DNA of 9,621 bases, taken from assembly GCA_011375045.1 (NCBI GenBank), contig DRNB01000007.1, forward strand, positions 1 to 9,621, given 5' to 3'. The translations under genes were made by a program, and so were the position numbers. Under the pieces are notes generated by a model. The model did no database searches, was not told the origin of the DNA, and saw only the letters and a program-made list of their open reading frames with translations. Numbering within the stretch: the stretch's first letter is position 1; each line of letters starts with the position of its first letter. This document shows, in pieces, positions 1 through 5,403 of the stretch. The stretch comes from Aquifex aeolicus. Lineage in GTDB: Bacteria; Aquificota; Aquificia; Aquificales; Aquificaceae.

Positions 1-14
1 AGCGCCCTCTTCAT
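1..14 (-). CDS. Start of a further gene of the chemosensory operon (partial)
   Basis: An ATG at 14-12 opens a frame reading Met-Lys-Arg-Ala and then leaves the window. It is supported by an excellent Shine-Dalgarno (AGGAGGTGA on the minus strand, 27-19) four bases upstream, which overlaps the stop codon (28-26) of the preceding receptor gene. That makes it the next gene of the same operon. Too little is visible to identify the product. A Met-Lys-Arg-Ala opening would fit a CheY-type receiver, but it fits many other proteins too, so this is only a guess. Confidence 0.6.
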
Positions 15-18
15 AGCT

Positions 19-27
19 TCACCTCCT
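19..27 (-). promoter_or_regulatory. Strong ribosome binding site
   Basis: AGGAGGTGA is a near-perfect match to the anti-Shine-Dalgarno sequence and sits four bases before the ATG at 14. It overlaps the TAG stop of the upstream gene at 28-26. It is the main evidence that a gene begins at the left edge. Confidence 0.8.
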
Positions 28-1177
28 AAAACAGCTCTATGTCAGTTTCCGCTCCCTCGAGCTTTTGTCCAACCGTATCCTGCTCCCTGTCTATCTTTCT
101 GCCCTCAGCCTTTGCGATCACCTCCCTCTCCTCCAGAAGCTTGGGGATGTTTCTGAACTCCTCATAGAGCCTGCTGATTTCCTGATAGCCCTCCTCCAGA
201 TCCCTCTCCCCCCTCAGGACCCTTTCGAACTCCTCCATCATCCTCGCCAGTATGAGGAGAGCCTTATAGGTGTTTCTGGTTCTCTGATTGGCTATGTCTA
301 TGGTCTGGAGAACGGAGAGGATGGTGCTCCTGACCTCTCCGAGGAGGGACATATCCTTCTCTACCGAGTGCCTGACGTATTCGAGGAAGTCTATGAAGTT
401 CTGAGCCATCCAGAGCAGATCCCTGTTTAGCTCTTTGCTGAACTCCCTCTGCTCCCGCTCCAGATCCATAACCTGTCTGTCGAAGGCTGTCTGTCTGTCT
501 ATCTGCTGATTGAACCTTGTCTGAAGTGTCCTTATGGACTCCACTATCTCCGAAGCGAGCTCGTTCGTTTTCATGGAAGCTCTTCTCACCTCATCGGCTA
601 TCACCTTGAATCCTCTCCCCTGCTCGCCGAGGCGCGCCGCTTCTATGTAGGCGTTGAGGGCGATTATCTCTATAAGCTCGGCTATGTTCATTATCTTCTG
701 AGCGCTGACGGTGAGCGACTCTACATCGCTTCCCAGAGCCTTCATTCCGCTCCTGAGTTCCTCGGAACCGGTTCTGATGATCTCTCCCGAGGAGGACAGA
801 ACGTTTACCTTGTCGGTGAAGCGCTGTTTAAGGTAGTCCATGGATTTTTTGCACCTGCACTCCTTTTCGGTGAAGCCGCAGATCTCCGGATTGTCCCTCA
901 GGTCCCAGACCCTCTTTTTGATCTCCGGAGGGATCTCCCTCAGTCCGTATCCCAGCTCGCTTGCGTAGGCGCACACCACGTAGCGCTCGAAGATCACGAA
1001 GTCCCTGAAGCTTTCCTCCACCCTCTTGAAAAACACGTTCAGCTTGTTGAGAACGTTTCCGAATATCTCGTCGAGATCCACAAGGCAGGAGTCTGAGAGA
1101 AACTCCGAGGTAGCCTGCGCCGTGTTCGCTATCATCTTGGTCAGCCTGAGGAACTCCTCGCCTTTAACCTTCGCCAT
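26..1177 (-). CDS. Soluble methyl-accepting chemotaxis-type receptor with N-terminal cysteine cluster
   Basis: This is a receptor-type signalling protein of 383 residues with no transmembrane segment or signal peptide, so it is presumably cytoplasmic. Around residues 171-200 it carries the signalling tip of methyl-accepting proteins (IIALNAYIEAARLGEQGRGF, then a VIADEVRR-type segment), the surface that contacts CheW and CheA. The flanking regions are helical. Typical Glu-Glu methylation sites are not obvious. The N-terminal ~115 residues match no sensor domain I recognise and contain C100-x6-C107-x-C109, plus Cys69 and Cys31, which could bind a metal or sense redox state (inference). The tail (about 320-383) is charged and lacks a CheR/CheB tether pentapeptide. 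The ATG at 1177 is preferred over a TTG 18 bases upstream because the product then begins MAKVKGEEF and purine-rich GAGGAGAGG lies before it. It overlaps the triple-CheW gene by 14 bp. Confidence 0.85.
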   Translation of the reverse strand: MAKVKGEEFLRLTKMIANTAQATSEFLSDSCLVDLDEIFGNVLNKLNVFFKRVEESFRDFVIFERYVVCAYASELGYGLREIPPEIKKRVWDLRDNPEICGFTEKECRCKKSMDYLKQRFTDKVNVLSSSGEIIRTGSEELRSGMKALGSDVESLTVSAQKIMNIAELIEIIALNAYIEAARLGEQGRGFKVIADEVRRASMKTNELASEIVESIRTLQTRFNQQIDRQTAFDRQVMDLEREQREFSKELNRDLLWMAQNFIDFLEYVRHSVEKDMSLLGEVRSTILSVLQTIDIANQRTRNTYKALLILARMMEEFERVLRGERDLEEGYQEISRLYEEFRNIPKLLEEREVIAKAEGRKIDREQDTVGQKLEGAETDIELF

Positions 1178-2540
1178 CTCCGACCCTCTCCTCAAGGAGT
1201 TTCACGTCCTCCTCCCTCACCACCCTGTCGGTGTCGAGAACAAAGACGATGTTCCCCTCCTCTGCTCTTATTACCCCCTCGAGGAGCTTCTCCTCCAGCT
1301 CCGTAACTTCCTCCACGGGCTGGATGTTTTCCTCCTTCACCCTGAGGATGCCCCTGAGCTTCGAAACGGTGAAGCCCGCGGGAACTCCCTCAAGAACCAC
1401 AACCCTGTTCGAATCCTCCGCCCTTTCGATCCCCAGCCTCTCGGGAAGGGAGATCACCGCTATGACCGAGTTGCGGAGGTTGAACATCCCCTTAACGTAG
1501 GGGGGCGCGCCGGGCAGGGGGGTAACCTCTTCGATCTCTATAACCTCCCTGACCTTCTCTATGGGAACAGCCATGTCCACGCTTCCCACCCTAAAGCTCA
1601 CAAAGCTCTTCATGTTCACATCCTCCTCCTTCTCCTCTTCGAAGCTCTCCTCGACCAGATCTCCGATCTCCTCCTCTCTGAACAGATCACGGAGCTTCAG
1701 GATAAGGGCGAGTCTGTTCCCCCCATCGAGGACCAGAACGTTTTTCTCTCCGAGGGAAGCGACCCCTCCGGTGTCTATCCAGCGGATCTCCTTTACCTCG
1801 TCCACAGCCATCCCTACGGTTGCTCTGCCCACACGGGTAACGATAGCCCTGCGCTCCTGTTTGTCGGAGGGGACGGAGAGCAGTTTTCTCAGGGAAACAA
1901 GAACCACCTCCTCGTTCCTCAGCAGAAAGATACCCTCCACGTAGTCAGGAGCCTGAGGAACAGCTGAGAACCTTTCGGGGAAGTCGACTATCTCCCTTAC
2001 CTCCTTCACGGGCAGGGCAAACCACTCGTTTCCGAGGGAAAACACCACAAAACCCTCCCTGCTTTCGGAGGACTCCTCCCGCTGATCCTCCTTTCGGATA
2101 CGGGAGCTTCGCTTTCTCCCCTCCTTTCCCCTCTTCTTCAGAACCTCTGTCAGGCTGAGGAGGAAGACCACATCCCCGTTTTTTTCAAAGACACCTTCCA
2201 CAAACTCCTCCCTTACATCCCCCAGCTCCACCTCCTCCCGGGACTTTACGTTCTCCTCCGCCACCTCGGTTATCCCCACCACCTTCGAAACAAGCAGGCA
2301 AACCGGCTCACCGCTGACCTCCACTATCACCGCCGTATCGCTGTCCTCAGAACGGTTCCAGAGGAGCAGGGAGGCATCGATCACGGGAACAACCCTGTTG
2401 CGGAGGTTCACCACACCCCTGAGGTAAGGGGGCGCTTTGGGAACCGGAAAGATTCTCTCCACCCTCACCGTTTCGATGATGTCCTCGGTCCTGTAAGCGA
2501 ACAGCTGATCTCCTACCCTGAAAAGGGTGTAGCTCACCAT
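1164..2540 (-). CDS. Triple CheW-domain adaptor protein
   Basis: This 458-residue protein is built of three CheW domains. CheW couples receptors to the histidine kinase CheA, and typical CheW proteins have one domain of about 150 residues. Domain 1 spans about 1-136 (VSYTLFRVGDQLFAY opening, VVNLRNRVVPVID core). Domain 2 spans about 163-290 (FVVFSLGNEWFALPV, IFLLRNEEVVLVS). Domain 3 spans about 311-445 (FVSFRVGSVDMAVPI, MFNLRNSVIAVIS). All three keep the Leu-Arg-Asn core, which includes the arginine conserved in CheW. Linker 1 (about 137-162) is very basic and acidic in patches; linker 2 (about 290-310) is strongly acidic. The ATG at 2540 is chosen because it is the exact start of the first CheW fold and has TGAGGT seven bases upstream, overlapping the previous stop. 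An ATG at 2570 is the alternative. The gene lies 10 bp after the double receptor gene, so the two are likely partners. Confidence 0.92.
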   Translation of the reverse strand: MVSYTLFRVGDQLFAYRTEDIIETVRVERIFPVPKAPPYLRGVVNLRNRVVPVIDASLLLWNRSEDSDTAVIVEVSGEPVCLLVSKVVGITEVAEENVKSREEVELGDVREEFVEGVFEKNGDVVFLLSLTEVLKKRGKEGRKRSSRIRKEDQREESSESREGFVVFSLGNEWFALPVKEVREIVDFPERFSAVPQAPDYVEGIFLLRNEEVVLVSLRKLLSVPSDKQERRAIVTRVGRATVGMAVDEVKEIRWIDTGGVASLGEKNVLVLDGGNRLALILKLRDLFREEEIGDLVEESFEEEKEEDVNMKSFVSFRVGSVDMAVPIEKVREVIEIEEVTPLPGAPPYVKGMFNLRNSVIAVISLPERLGIERAEDSNRVVVLEGVPAGFTVSKLRGILRVKEENIQPVEEVTELEEKLLEGVIRAEEGNIVFVLDTDRVVREEDVKLLEERVGDGEG

Positions 2541-2550
2541 TCCGGAAACC

Positions 2551-4443
2551 TCAGTAAGCCTGAAGCTCATCGGCAACCGCCGCAAGCTCGTCTATCGCCT
2601 GTGCTATCTGCCTGACAGCCTGTTCTATCTGAGAGATAGCCTGAGCCAGCTCGCTGGTCGTTCTGGCTGTTTCCTCCGCTGCGGAGGCTATCTGCTCGGA
2701 GGAGCTAACCACACCCTCCACACGCTTCAGAATCTCCTGAGAGCTTTTCTCTATGGTTTCCATGTTCCTGTGGGACTCCTCGGTCATGCTCACACACTCC
2801 TCAGCCGAGAGGGCGGTTTTGGAAGCGTTTTCCATATCCGAAAGGATCTCCGCCGATGCAACGGTGAGGAGCTGGGAGAACACATCGAACTGATCCTCTA
2901 TACCCGTGAGGCTGTTCTGGAGCAGGTCTATGTTCTCCGACCCCTCGGTGGCGAGGTTCTTGATGTCCGAGGAGACCACCTCGAACCCCTTGCCGAACTC
3001 CCCCGACCTCGCGGACTCTATAAAGCCGTTGACGGAAAGCATGTTTGTCTGAACCATGATCAGCTCCAGCCTGCTCATAAGTCTGTTCATCTTGGCTGTC
3101 TTTTTCCTCAGGTTCCTGAGATCCTCCATGTTTTCCTCTATACCCTTCCTCAGCTCCTCGAGATTTCTCTTTGCCCGGACAAGGGAATCTCTCCCCTTTC
3201 GGTAGGCTTCGATGGCCTTTCCGAGAACTTCGAGACTGCTCTCCGCACTGCTCCGGACGTTCTGGGAGGTTTCCCTCACGTTCTTGGCTATGCTGAACAT
3301 ACCCTCGACCGCCCGTGCCTGCTCCTCAGCAGCGGCTGAGAGCTGATCTACTGCCTGCTTGACCTGTTCTATGCTCCCCGAGAACTCCTCCACGGAGGCG
3401 GACAGCTCCTCCGCTGCGGCTGCGATCTGCTCCGCCATCTTCTCCTCTATGGAGGGTGCATCTCTCAACTCCACCGCCATCCTCCTCAGTTCCTCTGCGG
3501 CGGAGTTTATCTCGTCCATCGCCGTTGCAAGCTCACCCACGGAGCGGGATATCTCCTCTGCGGCGGATGACTGCTCAGCGGAGGCGGAGGCAACCTGCTC
3601 CGAGCTTTCCCTGAGCTCCTCCAGAGCGTTCAGCTCCTCCCTGTAGAGGTTCATGAAGTCCTCCACCGCCAAGGAAAGATCGGAGATCATCTTGGAGATA
3701 TCCTCGAACTCCCCCACCACCTCCTTCATCACGTCCACCTGCTTCTTTCCCTCCTGAACCAGCTCCCCTATACGGCTTACTGTCTTCTTTATGCTCTCCA
3801 CAATAGCGGTGAGGAGGTCCTTTATCTGGTTCGCACTCTTTTCGGACATCTCCGTCATTATCCTGACCTCCTCCGCCACAACCGAGAACCCCTTACCGTG
3901 CTCTCCGGCTTTGGCAGCCTCAATTGCTGCGTTGAGGGCGAGGAGGTTTATCCTGTCCGCTATCCTGAGGATGGATCCGGTGGTTCCCTCTATCTCCCGG
4001 GAGGTTTCCTCTATTACCCTCACGGTGTCGACCGTTCCCTCTATCTTTCCCGCTGTGCTCAGTATGCTCTCGCTGAGCTTTCTGATGTCCTGCGAAAGCG
4101 TCTGGGTTCTTTTGCTGAGCTCCTCCACAGCGCTGTGGAGTTTATCCGCCTCCTCCATACCCTTCCTTATGAGCTGAACTATCTTTTCAACGGACTTTCT
4201 GGTTTCCTCCGTCGAACGGGCGGCTTCTTCTGCGGCGGAAGCTACCGTTTCAGCGGATCTCTTCGCTTCTTCGGTTGCGGAGGATATCTCTGCCACCGAT
4301 GCGGCAACCTCTTCGGAAGCCGAGGCGAGCTTTTCCACGAGCGCCTGTTTCTTGGCGGAGGTTCTCTCCCTCCTGCGCTGATTCGCTCCGGACATCGCTC
4401 TCCTTGCCGCTCCGCTTTCCTGGGGGGGAAGAATCTCTTTCAT
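2551..4443 (-). CDS. Double-hairpin methyl-accepting chemotaxis protein without sensor domain
   Basis: This 630-residue protein consists of two consecutive receptor signalling hairpins. The first covers about 38-325, with a canonical tip at about 166-195 (INLLALNAAIEAAKAGEHGK, then GFSVVAEEVR). The second covers about 339-630, with a divergent tip at about 466-497 (NMLSVNGFIESARSGEFGKG, then FEVVSSDIKNLA). Each arm is roughly 120 residues, so both hairpins look complete. A proline-containing joint (around 330, DAPSIEEK) separates them. Helices near the start, middle and end carry repeated small-small-x-Glu-Glu sites of the CheR/CheB methylation type (for example SASEEVAASV, SAAEEISRSV, SAAEETARTT). 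There is no transmembrane helix, signal peptide, HAMP or ligand-binding domain; the first ~35 residues are basic. It is therefore a cytoplasmic signalling scaffold whose input must come from another protein or from within the hairpins (inference). The ATG at 4443 has GGAGGT seven bases upstream; a GTG at 4458 is less likely. Confidence 0.93.
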   Translation of the reverse strand: MKEILPPQESGAARRAMSGANQRRRERTSAKKQALVEKLASASEEVAASVAEISSATEEAKRSAETVASAAEEAARSTEETRKSVEKIVQLIRKGMEEADKLHSAVEELSKRTQTLSQDIRKLSESILSTAGKIEGTVDTVRVIEETSREIEGTTGSILRIADRINLLALNAAIEAAKAGEHGKGFSVVAEEVRIMTEMSEKSANQIKDLLTAIVESIKKTVSRIGELVQEGKKQVDVMKEVVGEFEDISKMISDLSLAVEDFMNLYREELNALEELRESSEQVASASAEQSSAAEEISRSVGELATAMDEINSAAEELRRMAVELRDAPSIEEKMAEQIAAAAEELSASVEEFSGSIEQVKQAVDQLSAAAEEQARAVEGMFSIAKNVRETSQNVRSSAESSLEVLGKAIEAYRKGRDSLVRAKRNLEELRKGIEENMEDLRNLRKKTAKMNRLMSRLELIMVQTNMLSVNGFIESARSGEFGKGFEVVSSDIKNLATEGSENIDLLQNSLTGIEDQFDVFSQLLTVASAEILSDMENASKTALSAEECVSMTEESHRNMETIEKSSQEILKRVEGVVSSSEQIASAAEETARTTSELAQAISQIEQAVRQIAQAIDELAAVADELQAY

Positions 4444-4450
4444 TACCGCC

Positions 4451-4456
4451 ACCTCC
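4451..4456 (-). promoter_or_regulatory. Ribosome binding site deciding the start of the double receptor
   Basis: GGAGGT on the minus strand lies seven bases before the ATG at 4443. It supports that ATG over the in-frame GTG at 4458, which would place this motif at or inside the coding start. The 66-bp gap 4444-4509 is otherwise AT-rich, with a T8 run on the minus strand but no convincing hairpin, so read-through from the receiver-like gene is likely. Confidence 0.65.
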
Positions 4457-4509
4457 ACCTGAGGGATACATTCAATTGGTTAATCGGAAGAAAAAAAATT
4501 TATTTAGGA

Positions 4510-4860
4510 TCAGTTTATCCGTTTTACGAATTCTATAACCTGCTCGGGATCGAGGGGCCTGTTTATGTAATTTGTGGCGTTTCCGTCACCGAGTCTTTCC
4601 CTGACGATCTCGGGGGGGTCGAAGGAGAAGAAAACCACCCGTGTGTCCTTCAGATTGTTCTCCACCCACCTTCTGAACTCATCGATGTGATCGAAAACGC
4701 AGTCAAGATCGCACAGAATAAGATCGTATCTGTTCACACTGGTCAGTTTTTTAAACTCCCCTATGTCTAAAGCGGTGTCCACCTCCTCCGCTCTGTTGTG
4801 GAGGATAAACTTCAGTGCCTCCCTGAAGAATTTCGAACTTGACGTTATCAAAACCCTCAC
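4510..4860 (-). CDS. Receiver-like protein lacking the acidic pocket (pseudo-receiver)
   Basis: This 116-residue stand-alone protein has the layout of a response-regulator receiver domain. Beta-1 is MRVLIT; beta-3 is YDLILCD, with Asp51 at the phospho-acceptor position; beta-4 is RVVFFSFD, with Ser79 at the Ser/Thr switch; and NYINRP lies near the end. Key residues are altered. The two acidic residues after beta-1 that bind magnesium in CheY (Asp12/Asp13) are Ser7/Ser8, and the conserved Lys before Pro is Arg101. It therefore probably cannot be phosphorylated in the usual way and may work as a binding module or a differently controlled switch (inference). The start is GTG, the only usable start ahead of beta-1, with no strong Shine-Dalgarno at normal spacing. 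It lies 66 bp upstream of the double receptor, on the same strand. Confidence 0.75.
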   Translation of the reverse strand: MRVLITSSSKFFREALKFILHNRAEEVDTALDIGEFKKLTSVNRYDLILCDLDCVFDHIDEFRRWVENNLKDTRVVFFSFDPPEIVRERLGDGNATNYINRPLDPEQVIEFVKRIN

Positions 4861-4898
4861 TAAAATGGAAAAGTAACCTCTTTTTCACCAAAAACAAC

Positions 4899-4930
4899 CA
4901 GATAACATCTGTATTTTTACGTATTTTGTA
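4899..4930. repeat. Dyad CAGAT-AAC-ATCTG and adjoining tandem 10-mers upstream of the pseudo-receiver gene
   Basis: The gap 4861-4935 contains a perfect inverted repeat, CAGAT at 4899-4903 and ATCTG at 4907-4911. It is followed directly by two tandem ten-base units, GTATTTTTAC (4911-4920) and GTATTTTGTA (4921-4930). On the minus strand the dyad overlaps a weak -10-like TGTTAT, with a -35-like TTACAA 18 bp upstream. The 12-mer CTGTATTTTTAC (4909-4920) recurs inverted at 5306-5317, in front of the ribbon-helix-helix gene. It is a candidate operator. On the minus strand the dyad is followed by a T-rich stretch, so a weak terminator is an alternative reading. Confidence 0.4.
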
Positions 4931-4935
4931 ATCTG

Positions 4936-5223
4936 TTATTCACAGTTTCCTCTGAGTTCTTCGATGATTCTCTCCAACTGCCTGTTTCGCTCCCTGCACT
5001 GTCCCAGAGCGAAGCTCAGCTCTTCTATCTTCTGGACTATGTGGGTCAGCTGTGAAACTACCTCATGAAGCGTTCTGTATAGCTCCTTTTTGTTGCACTG
5101 AACCTCGTAATACGCCCGGAGGGCGTCCTTTATTATGCTTACCTCCTTCTGGTTAAGATCACACTTGAGCTGATCGAGGATCTCGAGGGTGTCATCATCG
5201 AATATGTATGTCTTTTTTTTCAA
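4936..5223 (-). CDS. Ribbon-helix-helix DNA-binding protein with C-terminal coiled coil
   Basis: This 95-residue protein starts with a ribbon-helix-helix fold of the CopG/MetJ/Arc class: a beta strand at residues 3-8 (KKTYIF), helix A at about 10-22 (DDTLEILDQLKCDL), a turn at Asn24-Gln25, and helix B at about 26-42 (KEVSIIKDALRAYYEVQ). Residues about 48-92 form a long amphipathic helix, probably a coiled coil for oligomerisation. Cys21, Cys43, Cys76 and Cys94 are present, but their role is unclear. Such proteins usually bind short inverted or direct repeats as dimers or tetramers and often repress their own promoters. The start is TTG, accepted because GGAGGTG lies five bases upstream and it is immediately followed by the fold. 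It is the first gene ahead of the receptor module on the same strand, 75 bp before the pseudo-receiver gene, so it may regulate that module (inference). Confidence 0.8.
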   Translation of the reverse strand: MKKKTYIFDDDTLEILDQLKCDLNQKEVSIIKDALRAYYEVQCNKKELYRTLHEVVSQLTHIVQKIEELSFALGQCRERNRQLERIIEELRGNCE

Positions 5224-5228
5224 AAACG

Positions 5229-5235
5229 CACCTCC
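5229..5235 (-). promoter_or_regulatory. Ribosome binding site supporting a TTG start
   Basis: GGAGGTG on the minus strand lies five bases before the TTG at 5223. It is the main reason for accepting this non-ATG start; there is no in-frame ATG near the beginning of the fold. Confidence 0.75.
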
Positions 5236-5261
5236 GCTCGCAGAAAAGGATTACTTGGGTA

Positions 5262-5292
5262 ATTATACTAAGTTGCTTAAGTCTATTGTAAA
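5262..5292 (-). promoter_or_regulatory. Sigma70-type promoter of the ribbon-helix-helix gene
   Basis: On the minus strand a perfect -10 TATAAT (5267-5262) is preceded by TTTACA (5292-5287) as a -35-like element with a 19-bp spacer; reading TTACAA instead gives 18 bp. The spacing is slightly long, but the AT-rich setting and the position about 40 bp ahead of the TTG start fit a promoter. The -10 lies between the partial repeats ACTT and AAGT, a possible binding site for the encoded repressor. Confidence 0.65.
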
Positions 5293-5296
5293 CCAG

Positions 5297-5318
5297 AAAA
5301 ACGCTGTAAAAATACAGC
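5297..5318 (-). terminator. Inverted repeat followed by T5: weak terminator of the transglutaminase operon or operator
   Basis: GCTGTA and TACAGC form a perfect six-base inverted repeat (5303-5318) with a four-base centre. Read on the minus strand it is followed by GTTTTTC, the layout of an intrinsic terminator for the operon ending at 5404. The stem is short and half AT, so it would be weak at high temperature. It ends 11 bp ahead of the -35 of the next gene and shares a 12-mer with the gap downstream of that gene, so a protein-binding site is an equal alternative. Confidence 0.4.
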
Positions 5319-5332
5319 CAGATTAAAGTTAA

Positions 5333-5349
5333 TTGAATCTAATATTCAA
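5333..5349. repeat. Perfect inverted repeat TTGAAT-N5-ATTCAA
   Basis: TTGAAT (5333-5338) and ATTCAA (5344-5349) are exact reverse complements around a five-base centre. They lie about 40 bp upstream of the promoter of the ribbon-helix-helix gene. AT-rich DNA makes short dyads common, but two perfect ones within 50 bp is suggestive of a control region. Confidence 0.4.
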
Positions 5350-5403
5350 ATTTATGAGGTAAAAACTGGGGTGTGAAGAGGGATTACTCTGTTATTCGTG
5401 AGC

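Noticed and set aside
1026..1967. Long plus-strand open frame opposite the chemotaxis genes
   Set aside because: It is antisense to well-supported receptor and CheW coding sequence, has a low-complexity Leu/His-rich translation with no recognisable domain, and no ribosome site. GC-biased third positions of the real genes explain it.
3898..4770. Plus-strand open frame of 290 codons spanning three minus-strand features
   Set aside because: It crosses the double receptor gene, the intergenic gap and the pseudo-receiver gene on the opposite strand; its translation is Cys/Gly/Arg-rich without family features.
4932..5397. Direct 10-bp repeat TCTGTTATTC at 4932-4941 and 5388-5397, suggesting an insertion target duplication
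   Set aside because: Ten-base matches are expected many times by chance in a window of this size, one copy overlaps a stop codon, and the enclosed gene has no transposase or attachment-site features.
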